DNA of 64,000 nt from contig MVAQ01000010.1 in NCBI GenBank assembly GCA_014825775.1, forward strand, positions 62,001 to 126,000. The letters run 5' to 3'. The notes below the pieces were generated by a model. It searched no databases. It saw only the letters and a list, made by a program, of their open reading frames with translations, and had not been told where the DNA came from. Shown here piece after piece: positions 23,176-34,186 of this stretch. How positions within the stretch are numbered: the first letter of the stretch is position 1; each line of letters begins with the position of its first letter. Source of the stretch: Krasilnikovozyma curviuscula (lineage: Eukaryota; Basidiomycota; Tremellomycetes; Cystofilobasidiales; Mrakiaceae). The position numbers and the translations under genes were made by a program.

Positions 23176-24715
23176 ATGTCTACCTCAGGACGCCAAGATA
23201 CCATCTGGAGTGGCTATGTTCAAATATGTCCCTCGAAGTCGAGCGCAAATGGTCAAACCCAAACAAAGAACCTCAAGATGTTGATAAGGAGAGAATATTC
23301 TTGGAGCGACAGGTAAATTGATTCTGGCAGAATCTCTGAGCCAAGCTGAATCTGACAAGCAGTTCTCGTTGTCTCCCAGTGATTGTGAACGAATTCGAGA
23401 CATTCTCCCTTCCAGCATTGCGTTCACCCTCAAAGCAGTCTCATATAGATCCCACAACAGCAGAACAGACTACGACCCTGGTGTGTTCAGATTGACCTTC
23501 GATCTGGATGAAGCAGACAACGCTCATTCGAAGAGGTTGTTAGCTGGACGGACTGCCTTGGATGGGTTAGTTGGTATCTTATTAGGCTCAATCAGCAAGA
23601 AAAAGTGAATGATTGGCGCTGATATTCGAGATTAGAGGGGAAGTGGTCTGTGCAGCTGATTCTTGTTCAAAACTTGTTTGCGACAGGCGTACGGTAGCTT
23701 GTTAGCTGACAAGAAATCGAGGATATATTTCACTGGTAGCATTATTCAAGGAGTCACTTCCCAATCTCAGCTTCAAGGGAACATTCTTCTCCAAAAGCCA
23801 GCAGTTTATCCTACTATCTACCCGCCTCTCCCATCTCTCAGAACTATCGTTGCCCCAGGCAACAGCCAAAACTGTTATTCATTCTGCAACAATGACACCC
23901 AAGTGAGCAGACACAACCCATTCTACCAACGTCAACTTCATCATGTTAGGGAATGCTCAACAGATCGACAAATCATCTCAAACTTAATGAATAGTACGAT
24001 GAGTAGAGATGGGGAACAATTCAAGACGTTCCCTTGTCACAGAAGTGGAGAAATGCCTTGGAGTGGTACAATTACTGGAATAATTGGAGATCAGGTCATG
24101 AAGACAGATATTGGACTGGTGAGCGATAGCTTTGTTTAGTTCCTCTCGGCGGTTCCGGGCACAACGAGTTTCTGGTTTCTTCAGGTCCTCACTCATGATT
24201 GGAGAGGTACTAGGTACAGGATCTAATGTTCGAAGATTCTAAGCTTCCTTGCTCATGATATTTTCTGCTCAGGTTCCCCATTGAGGTCAAAACCATTCAC
24301 TTTGAATTCCTCATCTCTCCCAACCCTCTCATTCAGCCCGACCTGAAGCTTGTGGTTGTACCGGCCACTGAAAATAAGTGGCTAACTAGCGAAATTTTCT
24401 CTACGTTAGCTGGCGTTGTAAGTCAAACCATCGAATCGCTCCCGCCGGGCTGGCTGTCGACAGAGGTTGACTTTATGTTTCTCCTAGGAACGATTTTCAC
24501 CCCCTCTCAGAGGTTCACTCATTGCCTGGACAGGTCCAAACACAGGTATTCAGATCTGTGCTGAACTTGGAACCGGAAGACTCGTATGCTTGGTCGCTCA
24601 AGATACATTTAGGAGGAAGTTGAGGGAGATCTCAACGCGTGCCCCTTCCCCACTTTTCTACGGCGAGATCAAGGATGTCACACGACCAGATTTTTCACTA
24701 CCTCTACTTAACTAA
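23176..24715 (+). CDS. Uncharacterised protein, multi-exon
   Basis: Not recognised. A phase-consistent model starts at MSTSGRQDTIWSGYVQI (23176). Intron 23313-23379 joins YSWSD to SDCERIRDILPSSIAFTLK; the intron from 23605 leads to LLADKKSRIYFTGSIIQGV; later introns after TDIGL (donor GTGAGC), after HDWRGTR and after FSTLAGV lead to ERFSPPLRGSLIAWTGPNTG and an end at DFSLPLLN. It contains two similar Trp-Ser-Gly spots (TIWSGYVQI and MPWSGTITGI) about 200 residues apart, which might mark repeated beta domains. No signal peptide or membrane segment. About 400 residues. All introns are canonical GT-AG, supporting a real gene; function is unknown. Confidence 0.6.
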
Positions 24716-26210
24716 TGGTCTGAAGCACAGAGCGTCTCTTATGCATACGTTACTCAATCCTGTTTTCTGTTTGAAGAGCCCATCGAACTTCCTTCAGCAG
24801 TTGCGACCTTGGTTCTAACAGCAGCTTCTTGTTTCTAAACGATCTCATGTTATCTCGAGCTCTACCGGTGGATTCCTCATCGTACTGATTTTCCGAGGGC
24901 ATCGTAACAGTACGTGGAGGGACGGTTTCACGATCAGGAACCACTTAAACTCATCAGGCCAGTCAGTTTTCTTATGTTCGAAATTTATACTTCTAAAATG
25001 CATTAAATATCTTTCAATACCTGCTCTTCTGCTAAATCACCTGGGCACACGTTCCAGCATCATTCCAGTTTTTCTTTGGTTGACATCAGCATTCCTTTCT
25101 TTCTGCCACCCAGTGCTGCAGCTGGGCAATTTTAGAGTTTATCAAGATACTGGTACTCTTACACAAGAGATGTCCACACATTTGTCAGTGAGGCTTTCAC
25201 GTTGAAAGCCAATACACCAACTATGTGGTCCATACGTTCAACTTCCACAGATCACTTACTGCTGGTCATCTCCATCTCACATCGCCGACAATTTCTTTCT
25301 TGAGCACAGTTACTTAGGGCAGAAAATCATCCAAAAACTTTCTGCTGCCGGAATTTGGACCATGGTGTCCCTGTAGAGTTACCTGTCAAGCACAACGAGA
25401 CCTTCCCGTAAGCAATCGCCTGCGCCTGGGTTTGTTTACATCTTGCTTTGCCAATTTTCTGGCGATTCCCATCTACTTGGGATTTTTCTTTCAACCAGTC
25501 AAAAGGCTGGACTCCATAGCTTCACCTCCTCTCTGGCGAACACCACGTCTTTATCCATTACCACGTTGATCAGTTTCCCCGATATCCTGGTCTCAGGAGT
25601 TTCACCCCAGCGGTACACTCTAAGGCTTTTTGTGCTACTTCATTCCTGATTTATTGTGCGCTTGAGCTACCTGGATCAATGTTCCCATCACAACTGAGCT
25701 CACGGGGGCATCTGAGGATGTCAACGTTTCCTTGCTGAGGCGCCTTATAGCCTAATGGAAGATTGGATACGGGAACATTGAGATGCGCGACGATATCCCG
25801 GAATATTATGGAAACTTTGCCTAGGAATTTATTATGATCATCCAAGAATCAACACTCTGGCGGTTTGGGTATTGTGCAGAATATTGTGGCCTCGTCGGGA
25901 AATAGTGAAGCAGAGCTTGGTTTAACACCACTCATAATACACTGTCAGTTCGAGAAATTTCCCACCACAATAGATAGGGGTAAAGGAATAGGAAGCATCT
26001 GAATAGAATAAAAGAAGAAGACTGTGTTGGTTGGGAAAAACTCGCAGGTAGAACAACTTGCGACGGCCAGACTGATTCCACATTTTAACAATGTTTTTTT
26101 AATATCTCAAAATGTTCCAAACCAGCATCAGATTGTGAAAGCCCAAATGAAGTGCTTTCCAATTTTCCTACACGATTGCAACAGCCCAAAAGGAAGTCGA
26201 GACACACTCC
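24716..26210. other. Long stretch without recognisable gene
   Basis: About 1.5 kb between the gene at 23176 and RPS22, forming the 3' regions of both. Only short open frames without family features are present. No terminal repeats, tRNA or transposon remnants were recognised. Confidence 0.4.
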
Positions 26211-26921
26211 TTAGTCTGTAAATGCAGAACGAATTGTCAGCGATCAAAGCTAATTGACGAAGCGACAGAAATAAAGAATTACTCACAGCAGTATCCAAGG
26301 AGCTTTCCTCCGACGTGCTTCCTTCTAGCCTCCTCGTGATCCATGATACCAGCAGAGGTGGTCAAGATGATCAAACCGAATGATCTAGCTGGGAGCAACA
26401 AGTTGACCCAAGACTCAATCTCGTCAACCTGGACGTTGAATCGTGGAGAAATAACTCCGGTCTTGTTCAATCGTCCGTTGAGCTCAATGACGACTTTGCC
26501 GGATCGGTGGTCGTCGATGATCTCGAAGGATCCAATGTAGCCGTGTTGTTGCATGACGGAAAGGAATCTCACAACAACCTTGGAGGAAGGACGGATGAGA
26601 ACCTGCGAATTTGATGAAGGTTTACGTTGTAATTGATATGTGCAAGGAAAGCAGTTGAAGTTGAGGTGAAATGGCGGAGACAGCAAGAGCAGGGTGTCAG
26701 ATCACTGAACCAGCTACACAATCTTCCCACAGCCCAACTAATCGACTAAATCAGCTACTCACTTGTCTCTTACCACGTCTCTCGGCATTGACGATGTTGT
26801 TGAGGCAGTCGTTAAGAACGGAGATTCTGACCCTAAAGTTCGCAACCAGAAATTATAGCACGTGAGTCCTCCGTTTTAAACCAAAATGCTACCAAACTGC
26901 GAAGGACGGCTTAACATACAT
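26211..26921 (-). CDS. RPS22: 40S ribosomal protein uS8 (S15a)
   Basis: Cytosolic small-subunit protein of about 130 residues. Order of blocks: [115 protein letters not shown]. The start codon is split: AT at 26921-26920, then an 87-nt intron (26833-26919), then G at 26832. The end is also split: after GGA TAC TGC T an intron (26216-26286) leads to AC TAA, so the last coding exon segment is 5 nt and supplies Tyr and the stop. Reading through instead gives CCE and a stop, which ends unlike the family. Confidence 0.96.
26833..26919 (-). other. Intron splitting the RPS22 start codon
   Basis: AT|GTATGT donor and ACTTTAG|G acceptor on the minus strand. Val2 of the conserved M-V-R-I-S start follows the reconstituted ATG. 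Confidence 0.85.
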
Positions 26922-27406
26922 CTTGAAGATTAAAAAAGGGGGTTGTTAAAGGGTGTTGGGATTCGGTATATATAAATTTGGCGTCCGAAGGGGTGCGTCG
27001 AAACTTTTGACGTCCAATCAGAGGCTCTTTTCTTGAACACAGCAGGAATGGGAAGAGATAATTATTAGCTCACGAGTCACCTACAGCAGCAAGCGGAAGC
27101 ACTCACAATAAATGAGGTGAACTGAATAGAATTAGAATTGTCACGCGTGGGCAGAAGCTCATAGACAGCTCGCGCGGTGTATAGTTTTCAGCGTGAGAAA
27201 AAATGGTGGCAGTCCGAAAGCCGCGAGGTCTCAACTCTTGCCTCGCGCTACAGAACACAGCAAGAGTTGTCATCAAGTTTTGTGAGTTTGTTCCCAATCG
27301 TGTTCACTAGAGAAGCAGGAAACTGATATAGGTCCGACCTTCTTTTGTTTCAACTTGTCATCTTTCCTCCGACCTTCAATCTTCAACTTGCAACTCCATC
27401 AGCAAA
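26922..27406. promoter_or_regulatory. Divergent promoter of RPS22 and RPS17
   Basis: 485 bp between the two start codons. A TATA-like TTTATATATA (26967-26976, read on the minus strand) lies about 46 bases upstream of the RPS22 start. Inverted repeats at 27222-27269 lie nearer RPS17. Confidence 0.65.
27222..27269. repeat. Two overlapping inverted repeats
   Basis: CGCGAGG (27222-27228) pairs with CCTCGCG (27241-27247). CAACTCTTGC (27232-27241) pairs with GCAAGAGTTG (27260-27269), a perfect 10-bp stem. The right arm of the first overlaps the left part of the second, so the two hairpins exclude each other. Confidence 0.6.
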
Positions 27407-28579
27407 ATGGTCAGTATAGCAGCGTTCTAGCAGATTTCAAGAGGATGTGGTGTGGTTCTTTGGTCCTCTTGGCTTTGTGTTCATACTTCGTGTGTGGTTG
27501 GGCTGTGGTTACAGAGGGAACGACTGGTGTGGTTGTGAAGGAAGGAAGTATTTGGATTCGCAGTGGGGACTTCAGAACAGGAGGAAGGTTAGGTCATGGC
27601 CCTTCTATCGGACCAGGTGTCACACTTCAAGGGTTCTGCCTTTGTTGTATTGTGATACCCTGGTTCTGTCTGGGTGTATAAATCGCCCAACTTGAACACT
27701 CGGCCAGAGGAACCAGAACACCCACAGCATATCCTCAAGATCACTCAATTCTCAGAGACGCTTTTTCCGGTACTGACGTCTCTCTCATTCTGCCTTTGAC
27801 ACTATAGGGAAGAGTAAGAACCAAAACCGTCAAGCGCGCCAGTCGTGTCATGATTGAGAAATACTACCCAAGGTTGACTCTCGACTTCCAGTGAGCAGTT
27901 CCTTAGTTCCACTCCTTTTATCGTCCCAGGTTCTGATACCCCCTCCTTTCGTATCTTTCTTCTAGCACCAACAAGAGAATCGCCGACGAGGTTGCCATCA
28001 TCCCATCCAAGCGTCTCCGTAACAAGATTGCTGGTTTCACCACCCACTTGATGAAGAGAATCCAAAAGGGACCAGTTAGAGGTATCTCCTTCAAGCTCCA
28101 AGAAGAGGAGAGAGAGAGGAAAGATAACTACGTTCCAGAGGTCTCTGCTTTGGCCGCTCCTGAATTGGGTGTTGAGGTTGATGCCGATACCAAGGTACGT
28201 TTGCACCTCTGCGTCTCCCCATGTCCACTTTTCGTGCTAGTTCAGCATCTTTCGTGCCAAACGTGGTTTCTGATGTTGATTTCGTGTTCCTAATAGGATC
28301 TCCTCCGATCTCTTAACTTCGACTCTATCCCAACCCAAGTTGTCTCCATTGTCCAAGCTGCTCCAGAGGTATGTTCCTATTCTTTTTTCACCATGATACC
28401 TTAACAACACCGTCCTTGTCCCTTCGCATTTGCGCTGTGCGCGCTGGCGGTCGTTCGTGGTTGTGGTCATGTCCCGCCTCTAAAAATCTTTGCTGGAACT
28501 GATTTTTTCTCTTCGAAAAAACCAGCGAACCCGAAGTGGATACAGAGGAAAGGCCGTTCCAGGTGCTGGACGTGCCTAA
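27407..28579 (+). CDS. RPS17: 40S ribosomal protein eS17
   Basis: Cytosolic small-subunit protein. [79 protein letters not shown] and [19 protein letters not shown] identify it; the tail [18 protein letters not shown] ends at 28579. The first intron (27410-27808, 399 nt) sits directly after the ATG and is unusually long here. Other introns follow LDFH (split His codon), DTK and APE. It is head to head with RPS22 and only 46 bp upstream of the JmjC gene. Confidence 0.96.
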
Positions 28580-28625
28580 AAAATCCCCTCTCTACGAGAC
28601 TAGGTTTTATGGTGTTTATGCGACG

Positions 28626-30292
28626 ATGACTTTTGGCTCTGATCCTCTTTCGATAGCAAGTAAAAAGCAAGTTCAACTCTGTAAGGTACTGAGCGGTACA
28701 TGTTTTCGTTTGCACTCAATGTGCAAAAACTCATTGTTTAGGCTCTCTGGGTGGATTTCTTGCCTTGTGGCCAACGTATGGAACCACGACTTTTGGTGCA
28801 AAATGAGTATCTGAGGTGAGAAGCTGAAATAAGCCAACGAGAAGGCAACTATGCTACTATTCCGCGTATGCTCATCTCTGTGTTCGGTGTATCTTTAGCG
28901 ATCTGCTGTGTTCAGATTCTAAGGGTCCAGAAAGTCGTACCCGTCGAATGCCAGATCTGTCTAGCATCCCTCGATTATCGGGCAAGACAAGCTATGAGTA
29001 CTTCAAGGTAAGCCAAATGAAGCTCTATTTCGACTGAGAGCTACATTTAATGAGCTGAGTTATTGCTCACTGACTTCTCCCCTTGGACCGCTCAGACGAA
29101 CCACTTGATCGCCTCCGTCCCATGCATATTCGACTCTGATCTGGTCTCCAATTGGAAAGCTTTCTCACCTTCAGTCCTCAACGAACCAATCAACTCATCA
29201 TTCTTCGATTCGTTAGCAGTCGATACCAAAGTGCCTGTCCAGACGAGAGAAGTGGGTGCAGATGGAAATGTTGAGTTCTGCAGTGAGGAGATGCTTCTCT
29301 CTGAGGTTCTATCTCTCTGGAGAGATGGAAAGGGTGAAGGAATGTATATCAAAGATTGGCACTTGGCTGCTTCGACAATCGACAACAATATCAACAGCTT
29401 TACGGCCTCAACTCCACCGTTCTACAGCACTCCAACAGTGTTCAAAGACGACTGGCTTAACGGATACCACCTATCACAACCGCATCTCTCGGACTACCGC
29501 TTCGTTTACATCGGTCCAACAGGAACGCGCACACCTCTGCATCATGACGTCTTCGGTTCCTACTCATGGTCGACCAATGTCGCTGGGTGTAAAAAATGGC
29601 GATTCTTTCCTCCTTCGTCAACCAAGCGGCTGAGGGTATTCCCAGAGGAGAGTCGGAGCGCACTGAGAGCTTGGGAGGAGGTTGAGAAGGATGAGTACGG
29701 CGGGCTTGTTGTTGATCAGGCAGAAGGTGAAACTGTCTTTGTACCTAGTGGATGGTGGCATCAAGTTGAGAACACAACACCAAAATCCTCATCGTCCTCG
29801 TCGCCAAAGGTCCAGTTGACTGTCTCGATTAACCACAACTGGTTCAACTCGCACTCTCTCCGCACCATCTTTATACACCTCTGCAACACATACACGGATG
29901 TCATCAGATCAATAGAAGATATCATCCCACTCCTTAAGCAGTCGTCGCCTGAGAGCTGGGCGAGGGAGTTTGATGAGGAAGTTGAGAAGCTAGTCAAGAT
30001 GGATGCCGGGTGGGGATGGCGGGAATTCTGGGGAGCAGTGGATTGGGGTATGTCACATCATCTTCATCAGATGGCTCATGAAATAGGAGGCGGTGAAGAA
30101 TGGTATCTGCCAGAGTGGAAATGGACCAAGCAGGAGGTTCAGTGGTGTACAGATGAGTTCAAGAAGCTGGACAGAGCGATGAAATTTGAGGAGTTCAATG
30201 AGGTTCTGAGGAAGCTAGAGTTGAATCAGACGCAGGCGAAAGCTGAAACTGAGGTACAGTCCAGGACTAGCTGCGATGCATCGTGTGGATGA
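28626..30292 (+). CDS. JmjC-domain oxygenase, JMJD4-like
   Basis: Fe(II)/2-oxoglutarate oxygenase of the JMJD4 class; human JMJD4 hydroxylates a lysine of the NIKS motif in release factor eRF1. Start MTFGSDPLSIASKKQVQLCK. The motif YEYFKTNHLIASVPCIFDSD opens the domain. Metal ligands are HHD in TPLHHDVFGSYSW and His in PSGWWHQVEN; KKWRFFPP carries the likely 2-oxoglutarate-binding Lys. Three introns near the 5' end, then one long exon. The C-terminal helical part (WRDFWGAV-like WREFWGAVDWGMSHHLHQ) continues to 30292, about 490 residues. The 46-bp gap to RPS17 is very short for separate transcription units. The eRF1 substrate is inferred from the family. Confidence 0.88.
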
Positions 30293-31081
30293 ATGCCAAA
30301 GCGGTCTTTGGTATTAGACCTCTTTCCATCATCTACTTCCGTTTATTGCGAGACTCTTGGTATTTTTCCACTCACTGCGATAGCAAATATGACTCCAGAA
30401 GCTATGCTGAGAAACTTCGACCAAGCAGGTGCTAGCAAAAAGTGATTCGCGTCTCGTGCTGGGAGAAATCGCGTGAGAGGGGCAAAATTCGATGACGCAG
30501 ATCCCTGGGGGCAGGGGACGCCATTTCTCTGGGACTCCCTCACCTCCTGCCTCTGACTCCCAATTCCCATTCCAAAGGAGATTCGCAGACATCCAGTACA
30601 GATAAGCAAAAAGTTTGAACCATCCGCTTGGTGAGTGACACCTGTTGTTTTCGTGATCAAGAAGGGGGGGCACTCGAAACCTGAAACTTGATCTATCGTT
30701 AGTGCCGCAGGCTCACCCTAATTTCTCTCAGCAGGCTATATAATACAGCTAGAGGACAACTCAACAAAAACATCTCTTCCCCTTTTATCCCCCAACCATC
30801 AATACCCTTCTCTAGCTCACTGTTTGAAGAAACTCGCAGTATCCAAAAGCGGTGTGACTTTGCGCTGAAGCCACAAGAAGATATACTGCGCCCAGCCAAG
30901 GAAACTCCCTTTCCACCCCAGGCAACGACACTCCTTCCCTTCTAACTACAGCTCAGCTTCAGTTTATCTCTCAAAAGTGCTTAGAGAACTCCAGATCAAA
31001 AGAAGCATCGTTGAAATCGCCGCAAAAAATCCTCCTACATCCCAAATCAACACTCCTCGGTTACCATTCTCACACGATAAA
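30293..31081. promoter_or_regulatory. Promoter and leader of the secreted-protein gene
   Basis: A canonical TATA box TATATAAT lies at 30737-30744, about 340 bases before the ATG at 31082. The following A/C-rich sequence suggests a long 5' leader. Few other genes here show a TATA box, which fits a strongly regulated gene. Confidence 0.55.
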
Positions 31082-31956
31082 ATGCACTCTCTGTCCACTT
31101 CCAACCTTCTCTCTATCTTCATTTCTCTTCTCATCCTCACCAGCACCAGCAATGTTCATGCTTCAGCAGCTGACGCAGCAATCATCAGGGATGCCCCAGC
31201 CGTTGCAGCACCCCAGGCCGTACCTAAGGCGATTGCCAACGAGCTTCGAGCGATAGGAGATCTACCTGTCCGTCGACGAAGTACTCCCCGAAGAGGTTTG
31301 CATGCCCTTGAGAACCTCCAACCGAGGGCGACGAGTGTCGATGCCTCAGAAGCCACGAGCGTTTCCGTCACGGATCACCTGCTGACTGCGACGACGACAG
31401 CAACGGGTGCTGTAGTCAGTGGAACTGTTGGATTGGCCAACAATGCTGTGGACTTGAGTGCTATCATTGCCAGGTGGGTCAGCAGTTCAAAGTGGCCCAA
31501 ACTACCACTTTTCCTTTCGAAATTACCACTGACCACCTCGTTGCATATTCTCCTTTTCAATCCAGCGTAACACAAGAAATTGCGACTGCCAGTGATCCAG
31601 CAGCTGTCCTTGCGTCAGTCGAAGCGCTTTCAGCTTCATATGAAGCCTCGTGAGTCTCTTTCGCTTGCGCTCTGTCCCTCCTCCACACATCCCGATTACT
31701 AGCCTGTTCTGACTATTCCCTCTTCTTCAGTCTGAGCGCAGCGTTGACTAATACCGCTCTCTCTGGTATTGTCGCCTCTGCCACTGGCATCCTTAACTCC
31801 GTGACAGGTGGCTCTACCGCAGTCGCCAACGCGACAGGAACGTCCGTCCCAGTTGACTACTCGAGTGTGCCGATTTCTTCTGGCTTCAAATCCTCCACTG
31901 CCAACACTCTCTTTGCTGTTGTCTTCATCGGAGTAGCTGGCTATTTCGTTTGCTGA
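31082..31956 (+). CDS. Secreted, probably GPI-anchored Ala/Ser/Thr-rich protein
   Basis: About 228 residues in three exons. The signal peptide NLLSIFISLLILTSTSNVHA is followed by ASAADAAIIRDAPA. Dibasic sites (VRRRSTPRR) could be Kex2-type cleavage sites. The middle is rich in Ala, Ser, Thr and Val (VTDHLLTATTTATGAVVSGT), with NAT and NDT-like glycosylation potential. The C-terminus has small residues (SSGFKSSTAN) followed by a hydrophobic tail TLFAVVFIGVAGYFV, as in GPI-anchor signals. A tail-anchored membrane form is an alternative. Not recognised as a named gene; a cell-wall or surface role is inferred. Confidence 0.75.
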
Positions 31957-32391
31957 TGAGCCGTCCAATTTCGATCACCGTTTGTTTCTTCCATTCGACT
32001 TCATCCTGCACCTTGACCCTTTTCCTACAATATTTTTCTGAGACTTATGAAGGACCCTCTGATTGCCCGCTTCGTGATGTTCCCGCTTGCCTTTCTGTTT
32101 CCATGTATCGATAGTCTTTCCACCTAAATTTTTAGCGTGCTCTTCCAGCCAATGTATGACATATAATTGCTTTGGAGAAGGCGAACAACGTATCTGAAGT
32201 CCACATTGCGCAAGGAACCTTTGCAATGAAACTGACAACTAAACCGGCGGTGCCGGTGAAGGTGCGAAATAGACGACAAGGGAGAATACGTTCACATGAC
32301 AAACACATCATAAAAGATCTAGAAGAGATTTCACAGCCCCAATCTACGAAGAAAAAGAATAAGAAAACCCAAAGACTATTTTCAACTCGGT
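31957..32391. other. Convergent 3' region
   Basis: 435 bp between two convergent stop codons; no gene or repeat recognised. Confidence 0.5.
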
Positions 32392-34186
32392 TTAAATCCT
32401 GTACTTGTCCATGAACTCTGCGTGGAACTTCTCAATTCCAGCGACGTACTCCTCAACTCCCGGTGAGAGGGCAGTCGTTCTGAAATGTATCTGACCCTCT
32501 ACTTGACCAAAGCCATCTCCAGGGACGAGACAGATACCCGTAGCGTCTGCAAAGAGGGCATGGGGTTAGCTGAGGTGCGGCGCAGGACGTCGATACAAAG
32601 GCTGTGAATAGCTCACCTAACAGAGCGAGACAGTAGAACTGATCTGGAGTCATGCCAGCAGCCTTGGCAGCGTCACAGGCTTTTTTGCTAAGCTGGAGTC
32701 TTGGGAAGAGGTACATGGCACCCTTGAACAGAAAAAAAAAAAAAAAAAGGATTCTGACTGTCAGTCCCATCGGCCCGGGCAACAAGCAAACATAACCAAA
32801 TAGGGCGCGCGACTCGACTCGACTCACCTCGGCTTCCTGACAGGACATACCCTCCAACGCGTTGAACTTCTCAACCATGTACAGACTTCTGTCTCTCAGC
32901 TTGTTCTTGATACCTTCGCTCTCCTTCTTCCACAGCTCAAAACTCTCACCGCCTTCCACCGGCGGCCTCACGAGGCAGTCGACACCAATCTGACCCGACA
33001 CAGGAGGGCACAGGCCAACACTAGCCATCTTCTCCATCTGAGCAACGACCGCCGGTTCAATGTTCACAATCTCAAAGAAGCCACCACGTCGGCCGCACTC
33101 CCCAGAGTACCCCTTCGAGATGGAGTGGAACGAGATGAGCTCCGTCTCGGTCGAGTAAGGAGCACCGATCTCCATCAGGGCTTTCTTGAAAGAGATAAAG
33201 GGCTTTGTCTTTGGCGAGTAGATGTTAGCTTGATACACTTCGTCGGCGAGGAGGAGGATGGACTCTTCGTGGCAGAGCTTGATGATTGTGTTCATGTCCT
33301 CAATGGAGAGTGTGTTACCAGTTGGGTTGCCTGGGTTGATGACGACCAGCTAGTACAGCAAGAGCATTGGGAAATGCCATTAGACCAGTTTCTACGTCGA
33401 ATTGCAAGTCAAAGGAGGACTTACAGCTTTCACCGGAACGGACTTTTCCCTTGCTTCAGCAATAGCTTTTTTGACACTCGCCAAATCAAAGGACCATCCC
33501 TTAGTCTCGTCGAGGTAGTATGGGAGAGGGACAGCGTCTTGGGAAGCAAGAGTGGCAGTGTAGAGGGGGTATTGAGGGATTGGGATGCTGAAATAAAGAT
33601 AAACATGAGTACGAGAACAGGTGCGCTTTGAAGGCCGAAGCCAGAACAAGACCTACAGGACACCATCTCCTTGACATAGAGCAACGCCAAGCACAAGAGA
33701 AACGCCGGCTGAAGCACCAGCTGTGAGATATAGGTTGTCGATGTTGGCGTCGTGCCCATCACGCTCCTTCAACCACTGAGCAACGTTCTTTCGTACAATG
33801 GTCAGCCCTTTGGATCCAGTGTAAGCACCGATAGAACCAATCTCTTCGTTCAGCTCCTTGGCTCTGGCGATAACATCAGCTGGGAAGATCTGGGAGACCA
33901 ACGGATTCTCCAGCAGCGGTGGGTACTCGAGCAGAGCAGCGATTTGTCTCCACCAGGTGATTGGCACCTGGTTCAGACCCTTGACCTGAGGGTTGCCAAT
34001 GTTGGCGCTGACAATGTGGTTGAATGGAAGCTGCTGCCCCTTCGATAGGGCCTCGCTGTACTTCTCTGCTTTTTGTGGTACAGCACCTCGAACAGCATAT
34101 TCGACCTTGAGAACCTGAGGGCTGTCAGGCCAGATAGATGGTGCGAAATCAACAGGGATTGGAGCAAAGCCAGTCAGAAATGTCAT
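32392..34186 (-). CDS. ALT1: Alanine aminotransferase
   Basis: PLP enzyme converting alanine and 2-oxoglutarate to pyruvate and glutamate. Start MTFLTGFAPIPVDFAPSIWP at 34186. Landmarks in order: FNHIVSANIGNPQ, LTAGASAGVSLVLGV, the NPGNPTGN loop, LLADEVYQANIY, and SFHSISKGYSGECGRRGGFF with the PLP Lys. The subfamily signature SKGYxGECGxRGG separates it from other aminotransferases. The end is EFMDKYRI. One intron has a 17-base poly-T (A17 at 32732-32748 on +) just before its acceptor. No clear mitochondrial presequence follows this ATG; an upstream 5' exon cannot be excluded. Confidence 0.93.

Noticed and set aside
23185..23457. Minus-strand open frame of about 90 codons
   Set aside because: Overlaps the better supported + strand gene at 23176 whose introns all match in phase.
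24750..25845. Several short open frames on both strands
   Set aside because: No motif, no splice support, length expected by chance.
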